A model generated the notes under the pieces. That model did no database searches, was not told the origin of the DNA, and worked only from the letters and a program-made list of their open reading frames with translations. Below are positions 7,420-15,985 of a stretch of 64,000 nt of DNA, piece after piece. Source of the stretch: Actinoalloteichus caeruleus DSM 43889 (GTDB taxonomy: Bacteria; Actinomycetota; Actinomycetes; Mycobacteriales; Pseudonocardiaceae); NCBI RefSeq assembly GCF_000429185.2, contig NZ_AUBJ02000001.1, forward strand, positions 2,356,001-2,420,000, given 5' to 3'. Position 1 is the first letter of the stretch; the number at the start of each line of letters is the position of its first letter. Made by a program: the position numbers and the translations under genes.

Positions 7420-8060
7420 CCACCATGAACCAGACACCAGAACCCACCGGTCACGCCGCTCTGTCGTTGGCGGGGGCCGCCCCACCGGCTGGGCCCTACC
7501 CGGCGCGGACACCCCTCGCTGAGGAACCGACCTCGCCCGCCGAGGCAACGACCGGGGCGGGCAGTGCCGGGGTGCGCGACGGGGACGACATCACCGGAGC
7601 CTGGCTCACCCGATGCGCGGTGCGCACCCCGATCGTGGGCCGGCTCTACGGGCATGTCGATGTGAACACCGGCCACGGGCCTCCTGTCGGACCGGGCCTG
7701 CGTTACCTGGTAGGGACCTTCGACCACCGTCGCCTCGTGCTGTGCGGGGCGGTGGTGCGGCACTGCGCCGAGTTCGACGAGCTCACCACGGCCACGATCG
7801 CCGAGATGCGGGACCTGGCCCGGCGGTGGCGGCTGGGGGAGTTCCTGCCGCCACCGACCACGATGAAACGCCGCCGCCGACGCGTCCCGGCGTGGGCGCG
7901 GGTGCGGTTCTGGTCCTGGGAGCCCGAGGTCGAGCTGGGCATCAGCTACGCGGGTCGGGTCAGTTTCAAACACGGCGACTGGGCCCGCATCGGCCCACAT
8001 CCGTCCAGCGTCCTCCCCATCGCGGACAGCAGTGGGGAGGACCGCAGCTACCCGACGTGA
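7416..8060 (+). CDS. Unknown protein (214 aa), last gene of the cassette
   Basis: The coupled GTG start is at 7416; an internal ATG lies three codons later. An N-terminal Pro/Ala/Thr-rich linker of about 55 residues leads into a conserved-looking region (DDITGAWLTRCAVRTPIVGRL, then RYLVGTFDHRRLVLCGAVVRHC, then ELTTATIAEMRDLARRWRLGEF). A basic patch MKRRRRR follows near residue 150, and then a Trp-rich end. The basic patch could bind nucleic acid, but no known motif is visible. No other gene follows on this strand until the pectate lyase. Confidence 0.62.
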   Translation: MTTMNQTPEPTGHAALSLAGAAPPAGPYPARTPLAEEPTSPAEATTGAGSAGVRDGDDITGAWLTRCAVRTPIVGRLYGHVDVNTGHGPPVGPGLRYLVGTFDHRRLVLCGAVVRHCAEFDELTTATIAEMRDLARRWRLGEFLPPPTTMKRRRRRVPAWARVRFWSWEPEVELGISYAGRVSFKHGDWARIGPHPSSVLPIADSSGEDRSYPT

Positions 8061-8363
8061 CCCCGCCGGGCACGACCTGCGGGATACCGCCGATCCTCCC
8101 GCGATCGCCACACCGGTTCCTCCTCCACGCGGGGGCCGTCGATGGGTCGTCACCGGGCGGGGCGCCGGCGGCCGCGACCGATGACGTGCGACGCCATTCC
8201 ACGTGTGTTCCGAATGGCGCAGCCATTGCTACCACCGCGTTCGCAGCTGACGGATCCACCCGGCGGAATCGGCGGAGGGAAAACGGTCGACAGGTATCGA
8301 ACGTACCGTCGACCGAATGTCGGACAAGGGCACCGAGGTGGTTAATCATTTGCCAACAGAGTG

Positions 8364-8393
8364 TTGACAGGGTGGAAACACGAGTCGTAGCCT
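8364..8393 (+). promoter_or_regulatory. Predicted sigma-70-type promoter of the pectate lyase
   Basis: A perfect -35 TTGACA (8364-8369) is followed after 18 bases by TAGCCT (8388-8393). Transcription would begin near 8400, about 210 bases before the start codon. Confidence 0.6.
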
Positions 8394-8403
8394 CCATCCC
8401 ACA

Positions 8404-8417
8404 GGGAAACGCTTTCC
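8404..8417. promoter_or_regulatory. Candidate LacI-family operator at the pectate lyase transcription start
   Basis: GGGAAAC|GCTTTCC is an imperfect palindrome centred on CG, matching at 5 of 7 symmetric positions. This is the layout of LacI-family operators. It lies just after the predicted transcription start, a position suited to repression. LacI-type control of polysaccharide-degrading enzymes is common in actinobacteria (CebR/CelR); the regulator itself is not in the window. Confidence 0.45.
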
Positions 8418-8611
8418 TCCTGGTAGAGACCTTGAGGACAACGGAGTCCAGGTCGCGCAACCCCCTAGGTCCCGAGCGGCGGACACGCCGGACGGGAAAC
8501 CCAGCGGAACGGAAAGAACCGGTCCGCGCGCACCCTGCCGCGAGCCGAATTCCACCCCCTCCACCGGTCGCCGCGCCCTCACTCCGACAACGGAAGAAGA
8601 GAGAGGCTGAC

Positions 8612-9607
8612 ATGAGGAAACGACTCGTCGGACGCCGGCTCGTCGCCGCCGGCGCGCTGTCCGCGCTCGCCGTGGGCTCGGTCCTGGGCGGCTCGGTGCT
8701 GGCGGCCGCCGAACCCTCCGAGCCCTGGTCAGCGCCGTACCAGGACGACCGGCCGATCGGCTGGGCCAGCGTTGACGAGAACGGCCAGAACGGCACCACC
8801 GGCGGGGCCGGCGGCGACACGGTGACCGCTTCCAACGCCGACCAGTTCCTCGACTACATCTCGCGGGACGAACCGCTGGTCATCGAGGTCGACGGCACGA
8901 TCCAGCTGTCCGGGATGGAACGGGTCAGCTCGGACAAGACGATCATCGGCGTCGGCACCAACGGCCACATCACCGGCGGCGGGCTCAAGCTGCGCTCGGT
9001 GAGCAACATCATCATCCGCAACCTGCACTTCTCCGACGCCAACGACGACTCGATCGACATGGAGGAGGGCACCCACCACGTCTGGGTCGACCACAACAGC
9101 TTCACCAACGCCAACGACGGCGCCGTCGACATCAAGCGTGAGTCCGACTTCATCACCGTCTCGTGGAACCGGGTCTACGAGCACGACAAGAGCATGATCC
9201 TGGGCCACTCCGACAACCACACCGCCGACATCGGGCACCTGCGCGTCACCTACCACCACAACTACTTCGACGGCAGCGACACCCGGCACCCGCGTGTGCG
9301 GTTCGGTGACCAGGTCCACGTGTTCAACAACTACTACCGGGCCAACAAGGAGTACGGGGTCGCCTCCACGATGAACGCGGGCGTCATCGTCGAGGGCAAC
9401 TACTTCGAGGACGTCGACACCCCCACCGAGGTCGGCTACGGCAGCTCCAGCGACGGCCGCATCGTCGCCAGGAACAACGTCCTCGACAACTCGGGTGAGA
9501 TCGCGACGGCGGGCAGCGTCGACGACCCGCCCTACTCCTACACCGTCGACAACCCGCAGAACATCCCGTCGCTGGTCGGCGGCGGCGCCGGGTACGGCAA
9601 CCTCTGA
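8612..9607 (+). CDS. pel: Secreted pectate lyase, polysaccharide lyase family 1
   Basis: The 331-residue enzyme cleaves de-esterified pectin (polygalacturonate) by calcium-dependent beta-elimination outside the cell. A Sec-type signal peptide is clear (MRKR, then a hydrophobic core, with probable cleavage after VLAAA). Family PL1 parallel beta-helix motifs follow in order: VWVDHNSF, DGAVDIKR with the catalytic-site Asp, SWNRVYEHDKSMILGHSD, TYHHNYFDGSDTRHPRVRFG with the catalytic Arg region, and VHVFNNYY. The ATG has a purine-rich AAGAGAGAGGC upstream. It is a single-gene unit with its own promoter and terminator, and implies growth on plant material. Confidence 0.97.
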   Translation: MRKRLVGRRLVAAGALSALAVGSVLGGSVLAAAEPSEPWSAPYQDDRPIGWASVDENGQNGTTGGAGGDTVTASNADQFLDYISRDEPLVIEVDGTIQLSGMERVSSDKTIIGVGTNGHITGGGLKLRSVSNIIIRNLHFSDANDDSIDMEEGTHHVWVDHNSFTNANDGAVDIKRESDFITVSWNRVYEHDKSMILGHSDNHTADIGHLRVTYHHNYFDGSDTRHPRVRFGDQVHVFNNYYRANKEYGVASTMNAGVIVEGNYFEDVDTPTEVGYGSSSDGRIVARNNVLDNSGEIATAGSVDDPPYSYTVDNPQNIPSLVGGGAGYGNL

Positions 9608-9681
9608 CCCCGCCCCGGCGGCCGAGCGCGTCGACCCGCCCAGGCGAGGTCCACCACCCCGACAGGTGACCCGCGCTCCCC

Positions 9682-9710
9682 GATGCCCCTGGCCCTCGGC
9701 CAGGGGCATC
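9682..9710 (+). terminator. Terminator of the pectate lyase gene
   Basis: A perfect 13-bp stem (GATGCCCCTGGCC / GGCCAGGGGCATC) with a 3-base loop lies 75 bases after the stop codon. Confidence 0.8.
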
Positions 9711-9756
9711 GTCGCCGTCCGGGACGGTCGCGGCCGCACGGGCCGAGGAGCGGCCG

Positions 9757-9784
9757 CCTCCCCTCCCCTCCCCTCCCCTCCCCC
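9757..9784. repeat. CCCTC pentanucleotide tandem repeat
   Basis: Five or so units of CCCTC run through this non-coding segment between the pectate lyase terminator and the kinase promoter. I see nothing else in the 9711-9930 stretch. Confidence 0.85.
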
Positions 9785-9931
9785 GCCCTCCCTGCCCGCC
9801 CAGCCGCCGACCGCCACGCGGGCGGCGGGCACGCAGCGCCGCCGACCAGCCACCCCGGGTGTCCCCGCTGGACGCCGCGCCCTCCCACCCGATCCGGACG
9901 GCCTCCCCGGGCCCGGTACGCGGGTTGGCTG

Positions 9932-9992
9932 TTCGGGCTTCGCGCCGGCCCTCTAACCTGTCGCGGTGGAACCGACGGGGAGACTCGGGTGA
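9932..9992 (+). promoter_or_regulatory. Leaderless mini-ORF and promoter coupled to the kinase start
   Basis: A -10-like TAACCT (9954-9959, with TTCGGG 16 bases before it) lies 6 bases upstream of GTG 9966, the spacing expected for a leaderless transcript. That GTG opens an 8-codon frame (VEPTGRLG) ending in TGA at 9990-9992. The stop overlaps the kinase GTG (9989-9991) as GTGA, so the mini-ORF may feed ribosomes to the kinase. Confidence 0.45.
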
Positions 9993-11564
9993 GCCAGGAG
10001 CAACGGAGGGTCGCCGACCGCTACCGGCTGGATGAGCGGATCGGCAGCGGAGCCATGGGCATTGTCTGGCGAGCCCATGATGAGCGGTTGAACCGCACCG
10101 TCGCCGTCAAACAGCTGCTCCAGCAGCCCGGACTGACTCCGGAGGAGGCCGAGGAGGCCCGGCAACGCGCGCTGCGCGAGGGCCGGATCGCGGCACGGCT
10201 GCAGCACGCGAACGCCATCGGCGTGTACGACGTGACCGAGCACGAGGGCCAGCCCTGCCTGATCATGGAGTACCTGCCCTCGCGGAGCCTGGCCACCGTG
10301 CTGGCCGAGGAGGGCACGCTCACCCCCGAACGGGCGGCGGCGATCGGAGCGCAGATCGCCACGGCGCTCAGCGTCGCGCACGCGGCCGGCATCGTCCACC
10401 GCGACGTCAAACCGGCCAACGTCCTGCTCGGGGAGGACGAGGTCGTCAAGATCACCGACTTCGGGATCTCCCGGGCGACCGGCGACGTCACGGTCACCAA
10501 GACGGGCATGTTCGCCGGCACCCCCGCCTACCTCGCCCCGGAGATCGCCCGGGGCAACGACTCGGTCTCCGCCTCCGACGTGTTCTCCCTGGGTGCGACC
10601 CTCTACGCCTCCGTGGAGGGCGACCCGCCCTTCGGCACCGAGGGCAACAGCCTCGCCCTCCTCCAGACCGTCGCCAAGGGCCGCATCAACCCCCCGCAGC
10701 AGTCCGGGCCCCTCGCGCCCGTCCTGGTGCACATGCTGCGGGCCGAGCCCCAGGACCGGCCGACGATGGCCGAGGTCCGGGAGGCGCTGCAGGCCGTCGC
10801 CGAGGGCTCCCCGCTCCCGCCGACCGTCCTGGCCGTCCCCGGCCTGACCCCCAGCACCCCGGCGGAGCCGACCGCGACCCGCGCCATGCCCGCGCCCCCC
10901 ACCCGCGGCCTGGCCGACACCGGCCCGATGACCGGCCCCATGACGGGCCCGATGACCGGCCCGATGACCGCGGTCGGCGGCGGACCGAGCGCCGAGACGG
11001 TGCCCGCCAAGACCGTGCCGGCCGCCAAGGCACCCGGGAACCCCACCCGGGTCAACCGGCCCACGGCCGCCGCCGCCCCGGCACGTCAAGCCGAGCCCGC
11101 CCCCGCCGAGGAGGAGTGGTGGCGGCGCCCTGCGGTGCTGGCCGGCGCCGGCGCGGCCGCCGTCGTGGTGGTCATCGTCGTCATCGTCACCGCGCTGTCC
11201 CTGGGGGACGACAACGAGACCCCGTCCGTGGCCCCGACACCGACACCACCACCACGACACCCGCCCCACCACACCCTCCGAGATCCCGACCACCGAGGAA
11301 CAGGGACCGGTCGACGAAGGGGCCGACCCCGGGTGGCAGCAACCCGCCCCACCACCCGCCAACGACTACCAGCCGGCACCCGACCAGGGCAGCGACACCA
11401 TCGACCAGCCCTCGGCCCCCGAGGTGACCGACGATGACCCCGTCGACCCACCGGACGACGACGACACCGAGCCCGCCGACCCGCCCGACACCGGCAACCC
11501 GCCCGGCGGGGACGAACCACCCCCCGGCCAGGGCAACCCGGAGAACACCCACAACACGCCGTGA
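9989..11564 (+). CDS. Membrane-anchored Ser/Thr protein kinase (PknB-like), extracellular tail frameshifted
   Basis: The Hanks-type kinase domain is complete: GSGAMGIVW loop, AVKQ lysine, HRDVKPANVLL catalytic loop, DFG, and AYLAPEIA. A Pro/Thr-rich linker with four TGPM repeats follows, then one transmembrane helix (AAAVVVVIVVIVTALSL). No PASTA domains are present. As read, the frame continues past the helix into Arg/His-rich sequence and stops at 11437. A second frame from about 11275 to the TGA at 11564 encodes an acidic, Pro-rich tail (SEIPTTEEQ, then DDDDTEPADPPDTGNPPGG) of normal actinobacterial type. A one-base change in the CACC-rich stretch 11235-11275 would join them. GGGGAGA precedes the GTG start. 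Substrates are unknown. Confidence 0.85.
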
Positions 11565-11577
11565 CGGCGCGCGCTCC

Positions 11578-12753
11578 TCACCGGAACGCGGCGATGCCCG
11601 TCAACGCACGGCCGATGGTGAGGGTGTGCACCTCGGCCGTGCCCTCGTAGGTGAGCACCGACTCCAGGTTGTTGGCGTGCCGCAGCGGCGAGTAGTCCAG
11701 GGTCACCCCGTTCGCGCCCAGTACCGTGCGGCACTCCCGGGCGATGCCGATCGCCTCGCGCACGTTGTTGAGCTTGCCCGCGCTCACCTGCTCCGGCCGC
11801 AGCCGGTCCCGTTCCTTCAACCGTCCCAGGTGGACGGCGAGCAGCGCGCACCCGCCGAGGCTGACCGCCATGTCCGCCAACTTGGCCTGCGTCAGCTGGA
11901 AACCGGCGATCGGCCGTCCGAACTGCTCCCGCGTCGACGCGTAGTCCAGGGTCGTGCGCAGGCAGTCCCGCGCCGCGCCCACCGCCCCGAAGACGATGCC
12001 GAACCGGGCCTCGTTCAGGCAGGACAGGGGAGCGCCGAGACCCTCGGCGTGGGGGAGCCGGGCCGTGTCCGGGAGGCGGACGTCCTCCAGGACCAGTTCG
12101 GAGGTGACCGAGGCCCGCAACGACAACTTCGCGGGGACGTCCACGGCACGGAAGCCCCTGGCCGTGGTGGGCACGAGGAAGCCGCGCACCCCATCCTCGG
12201 TGCGGGCCCACACCGTGGCGACGTCGGCGATCCCGCCGTTGGTGATCCACGTCTTCGTGCCGGTGAGCACCCAGTCGGAGCCGTCACGCACCGCGCGCGT
12301 CCGCATCGCGGCCGGGTCGCTGCCCGCGTCGGGTTCGGTCAGCGCGAAACAGCCGACAGCCTCCCCCGCCGCCAGCCGGGGCAGCCACTCCCGCTTCTGC
12401 TCCTCCGACCCGTACCGCCAGATCGAGAACATCGACAGCGACCCCTGCACCGACACGAAGCTCCGCAGGCCGCTGTCCACCGACTCCAGCTCCAGGCACG
12501 CCAACCCGTAGGCGACGGGGCCGAGCCCGGCGCAGCCGTACCCCGTCAGGTGCATGCCCAGCACCCCGAACGCGCCCAGCTCCCGCGCGAGGTCGCGGTC
12601 GAACACCCCTCGCTCGAAGCGGTCGGCGACGCCGGGCCGCGCCCGCGCGTCGAGGAAGTCGGCGAGACCACGTTGGATCTCCCGTTCCTCCTCGGTCAGC
12701 AACGAGTCGATGTCCAGTAGCGCCAGCGGATCCGGCATCGGGGGACGTGCCAC
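11578..12753 (-). CDS. gcdH: Acyl-CoA dehydrogenase, glutaryl-CoA dehydrogenase type
   Basis: The 391-residue FAD enzyme belongs to the acyl-CoA dehydrogenase family. Visible features: RSFVSVQGSLSMFSIWRYGSEEQK and LTEPDAGSDP (FAD/substrate region), KTWITNGG, STREQFGRPI, and TYEGTAEVHTLTIGR near the C-terminus, holding the catalytic glutamate position of the glutaryl-CoA branch. Family members oxidise and decarboxylate glutaryl-CoA to crotonyl-CoA in lysine/tryptophan breakdown; exact substrate is inferred. It starts GTG 12753 with GAGG upstream; ATG 12738 is an alternative. It ends 13 bases from the convergent kinase and stands alone. Confidence 0.88.
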   Translation of the reverse strand: MARPPMPDPLALLDIDSLLTEEEREIQRGLADFLDARARPGVADRFERGVFDRDLARELGAFGVLGMHLTGYGCAGLGPVAYGLACLELESVDSGLRSFVSVQGSLSMFSIWRYGSEEQKREWLPRLAAGEAVGCFALTEPDAGSDPAAMRTRAVRDGSDWVLTGTKTWITNGGIADVATVWARTEDGVRGFLVPTTARGFRAVDVPAKLSLRASVTSELVLEDVRLPDTARLPHAEGLGAPLSCLNEARFGIVFGAVGAARDCLRTTLDYASTREQFGRPIAGFQLTQAKLADMAVSLGGCALLAVHLGRLKERDRLRPEQVSAGKLNNVREAIGIARECRTVLGANGVTLDYSPLRHANNLESVLTYEGTAEVHTLTIGRALTGIAAFR

Positions 12754-13041
12754 GGTGTCGACCTCGCCTTCGTCGGCGGTTCAGGGCCTTCCGCGGCAGA
12801 GCCTGCCACAACTCGGGGCTCCCGCGTCGGCGACGTCGGCCCTCGCCGCCGCTCGCCGGCGGCGCTCCGGGCCCACCGGGGACGCCTCCGCGTGGAGCAC
12901 CCCACCGGGGTCGGGTGGCGTTCACGCCGAAGGGCGGTAGGGCGCGGCGACGGTGCCGGTTCCGGTCGGTCGGCCGGGGAGGGACGTCGACCGCGTCCTG
13001 GCCTCGGCGGCGCGTGCGCACCGCCAGGCGAGGAGCCGCGA

Positions 13042-13451
13042 ATGAGGACGTCCGCACGTCGGAGCCGCACCGCCCTGGCCGCGCTGTTCCTCATGCTCGT
13101 CGCCTCCGTGGTCCCGCCCGGCGCCGCGGCGGCCGCCTCCTACGGCGGGCAGCGCGGCTCCGGGTACTCGGTGGTGAACTCCCTGGACCTCGTCGAGGCC
13201 ACCGTCTTCCTCACCTACAACGCGGGCAACGGGAACAACCGCGTGGCCGTCGGGAACACCCCCGGCGACCGGCTGTTGACGAACGTCTGGCTGAAGCGGT
13301 CGCCCGAGACCCCCGCCGACTGGCGGCACGACCGCGGTTTCCTCACCACCTACGCGGGGCCGGTGCACCGGCCGCCGCCGGCACCCGCGTGGACTGGGGC
13401 GGGTACCACAACGGTTCGGAGGACACCCGGTACGGCACGAACCGCGGCTGA
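13042..13451 (+). pseudogene. SapA-like (spore-associated protein A) secreted protein, frameshifted and cysteine-less
   Basis: ATG 13042 follows GCGAGGAG and opens a signal peptide (MRTSARRSR, hydrophobic core, cleavage near GAAAAAS). The mature part, GYSVVNSLDLVEATVFLTYNAGN and TTYAGPV, matches the SapA-type family as I recall it. After TTYAGPV (13365) the match moves to another frame (GTRVDWGGYHNGSEDTRYGTNRG, stop 13449-13451), so a one-base deletion is likely in 13365-13385. The four positions where I expect conserved cysteines (QRGSGY, NNRVAV, GTRVDW, TNRG) all read Arg (CGC instead of TGC). It is either a decaying gene or a sequence error plus real divergence. Confidence 0.65.
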
Positions 13452-13507
13452 CCCGGCATCAGCGCGGCCAGCCCGCCGCCGGGGCGCTGACGACCCCGTG
13501 CCGCCGG

Positions 13508-14179
13508 CTAGGAGCCGACGACGGCCAACGCGAAACCGTCGTAGCCCTTGGCGCCCACGGTCTGCACGGCGGTCGCCGACAGGCGCGGCTCGTCCGCCAC
13601 GAGCTCCAGGAAGGACCGGACGCCCTCCACGGCCCCGTCACCGCTGTCCGGGTCCGCGACCCGCCCGCCCCGCACGACGTTGTCGGCGATCAGCACGGTT
13701 CCCGGGCGGGACAGGCTCAGCGAGTAGTCCAGGTAGGCCGGGTACCCCTGCTTGTCCGCGTCGAGGAAGATCAGGTCGAACGGGCCCATCCCCGCCGTGA
13801 CGAGCTGCGCCATCGTCTGCTGGGCCGGGCCGATGTGGATGTCCACCTTCCCGAGCAGCCCGGCCGCCTCCAGGTTCGACCGCGCGACCTCGGCGTGCCT
13901 CGGGTCCCCCTCCAAGGTGACGAGCCGCCCGTGTTCGGGGAGGGCACGACCCAACCACACGGTGCTGTACCCGCCGAGCGTTCCCACCTCCAGGATCGTG
14001 TGGGCCCGGGTGATCACCGCGAGGAGGTGGAGCAGCTTCCCCTGGTTGGGGGCGACGTTGATCGGGGGGAGCCCGGCCGCCGCGCTGGCGGACAGGACGT
14101 GGTCGAGCACCGGGTCCTCGGGCACCAGCAGCCCGGTCAGGTAGTCGTCGACCTCGGCCCAGCGGTCCTGCGACGGCAT
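13508..14179 (-). CDS. SAM-dependent O-methyltransferase (caffeoyl-CoA OMT family)
   Basis: The 223-residue class I methyltransferase has the family signature: LEVGTLGGYSTVWLGRAL (SAM motif I), LVTLEGD, DLIFLDADKQGYPAYLDYSL and ADNVVRGGRV (metal/SAM region). Such enzymes methylate catechol-type hydroxyls with Mg2+; the bacterial substrate is usually unknown. Start 14179 was chosen for the strong GGGAGGAGG upstream. It is monocistronic and converges with the SapA remnant. Confidence 0.9.
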   Translation of the reverse strand: MPSQDRWAEVDDYLTGLLVPEDPVLDHVLSASAAAGLPPINVAPNQGKLLHLLAVITRAHTILEVGTLGGYSTVWLGRALPEHGRLVTLEGDPRHAEVARSNLEAAGLLGKVDIHIGPAQQTMAQLVTAGMGPFDLIFLDADKQGYPAYLDYSLSLSRPGTVLIADNVVRGGRVADPDSGDGAVEGVRSFLELVADEPRLSATAVQTVGAKGYDGFALAVVGS

Positions 14180-15254
14180 CAGCGCCTCCTCCCGAACGGC
14201 CCGTCCGACTCTACTGCCACGGGAGGCCGACGGCGGGCCGCGCGCGATGAGGAGGTCGCACGGCACCCCCGACCGGGCGGATGGCCTCGGGCCCCCAACC
14301 CGAGGCCGGGCCCGTGCCCCGTGCGAGGCCGCAGCCAGCCACCCCCATGGCTGGCGCCGTCCACGCACGAGGCACCTTCCTCCCCCGAGGACGCGTTCCC
14401 TCCGCCCCGTTCCCCCCTCCGGTGAAACGGAACCCCCGCGATGGGACGCTGTCCGAATGGAGGCGAACCGCGCCGGTACCACCAACGTGGTCTCCTCCGT
14501 CGTGCTGTCCGCGCTTCACCTGATTCAGCCGTTCCCGTTCACGAGAACACTCGCGAACGGGATCCGGATGCTCCCCCAGCATTGCGCGGACACCCCCATG
14601 CCCGGTGACCGACGGTCGGTCAGTCACCAGCTGAATTTCTAACACGGATGACCGACGGAACCGCAATCGACTCCGGGTTCCCCAATCCCCCGAACGAGCG
14701 GGTCCCACCTCGGCCGCGCCGCGACCGCCAAGCGCGGGATGCGGCATCCACGCTGGTCACACACGCATTCTTCCCTCCACGGCGAATAGGGCCAGCCTCG
14801 GAGGGTGTCGACCGTCGACAGTGAATTTCCTTCTATCGGAGTAACGATAACCGCGATGTGGGGGATACGCTGCGGAGTCCCGCGTGCACGCAGCGCACTA
14901 ACGCGCTCGCTCAAATCAAGATCATCTTCTCGCGCGCACCACGAGCGGGGCGCCACACGCCACGCAATGCGAGCGAATTGCCCTCGGAAAGACGCTCCGA
15001 GGCAATCACCGTCAACTTTCCACGACCACTCCCGACACCTCGAAACAATCAGCCGGAACCAACGGTCCGGCGGATTCCCACCGGACCGGAACACCACTCA
15101 CCCCAGACCGCCCGGCTGGCTGGCGGACGGCGGACGGCGGACGGCGGACGGCGGACGGAACCCCCACCCCGGGAACCTCGCCGCCCAGGACCGGGACCAC
15201 CCACCCGCCGACACACCACCGGAAATCCCGTTGTCGCCCCGGTACCCCCGCGCG
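14180..15254. other. Gene-free region of about 1 kb
   Basis: No ORF here looks real on either strand. The segment 14420-15060 is clearly less GC-rich than its surroundings. It has two inverted repeats: TCCCGTTC (14533-14540) with GAACGGGA (14555-14562), and GGTGAC/GTCACC near 14604-14629. A heptanucleotide repeat (15122-15156) is listed separately. It may hold the O-methyltransferase promoter and a lost gene. Confidence 0.5.
15122..15156. repeat. Five tandem GGCGGAC units
   Basis: Five perfect, contiguous copies of GGCGGAC span 35 bases of non-coding DNA about 100 bases before the P-loop kinase gene. It is a simple variable-number repeat, with no spacers. Confidence 0.95.
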
Positions 15255-15857
15255 ATGCTGCTGCCCGTGACCGAACCCCCGAACACCTCCACCAGCGACA
15301 CCCCACCCCCGCTCACCGGCGTGCTCGTCCTCACCGGAGTGATGGCCGCCGGCAAGACCACCGTCGCGCGGACCCTCGCCGACCGCCTCCCGCGCTCGGC
15401 CCACGTCGGCGGCGACGCCTTCCTCCGCATGGTGCGCGGCGGCCGCGAGGACATGACCCCCCACCCCACCCAGGAGGCCCGACGACAGCTGCGCCTCCGA
15501 CACCGCCTGACCGCGCACACCGCCGACCTCCTCGCCGAGGAGGGCTTCACCGTCGTCGTCGAGGACATCCTGATCGGACCCGACCTGACCCGGTTCCTGG
15601 CCACGCTCCGCACCCGACCCCTGCGCCTCGTCGTCCTCGCCCCCACCCCTCGGGCCATCGCCGACCGCGAACGCGAGCGCACCAAGGACGGCTACCTGAC
15701 CTGGGACGTCGCCACCCTCGACGGCCTGCTCCGCGCGGACACCCCCCGCCAGGGGCTCTGGTTGGACACCTCCGACCAGACGCCCGCCGCCACCGTCGAG
15801 GACATCCTGGCCCGCGCGGACGAGGCACTGGTGACCCCGGACCGGCGGGACGACTGA
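15255..15857 (+). CDS. P-loop phosphotransferase (AAA_33 / chloramphenicol phosphotransferase-like)
   Basis: The 200-residue protein has a Walker A motif GVMAAGKTT (about residue 28), then HVGGDAFLRMVRGG (the HVxGDxFR-type substrate loop), EEGFTVVVEDILIGPDL (Walker B-like strand) and a lid with RERERTKDGYLTWDV. Members of this kinase fold phosphorylate small molecules or nucleotides, including antibiotics; the substrate here is not deducible. No Shine-Dalgarno precedes ATG 15255; GTG 15267 and GTG 15319 are alternatives, and translation may be leaderless. It reads toward the metallophosphoesterase 128 bases downstream. Confidence 0.75.
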   Translation: MLLPVTEPPNTSTSDTPPPLTGVLVLTGVMAAGKTTVARTLADRLPRSAHVGGDAFLRMVRGGREDMTPHPTQEARRQLRLRHRLTAHTADLLAEEGFTVVVEDILIGPDLTRFLATLRTRPLRLVVLAPTPRAIADRERERTKDGYLTWDVATLDGLLRADTPRQGLWLDTSDQTPAATVEDILARADEALVTPDRRDD

Positions 15858-15973
15858 CCGGCCCCGGCCCCACCTCGGGCGTCCACCTCGGACCAGCACC
15901 CCGCACCGCCACGCCGCCACCTCGAAGGACCCGGGCCACCGCGACGGGGACCCGACCACCGGGCGCGCTCGGG

Positions 15974-15985
15974 TAGCCTGCCGGG
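15974..15985 (+). promoter_or_regulatory. -10 box implying a leaderless transcript
   Basis: TAGCCT (15974-15979) is followed by exactly 6 bases before the ATG at 15986, and no Shine-Dalgarno is present. Transcription would start at or next to the ATG. Confidence 0.5.

Larger units (their letters stand above)
8061..8611. other. Long upstream region of the pectate lyase
   Basis: About 550 bases without a convincing gene separate the cassette from the pectate lyase. It is less GC-rich than the flanks around 8190-8400 and holds the promoter and candidate operator listed separately. The predicted transcript would have a leader of about 210 bases. Confidence 0.6.

Noticed and set aside
2888-8060. 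An integrated plasmid or ICE as explanation of the accessory region
   Set aside because: No integrase, excisionase, replication or FtsK-like transfer gene, no tRNA gene and no flanking direct repeat was found.
15122-15156. A CRISPR-like array
   Set aside because: The GGCGGAC units are contiguous, only 7 bases long and have no spacers; no cas gene is present.
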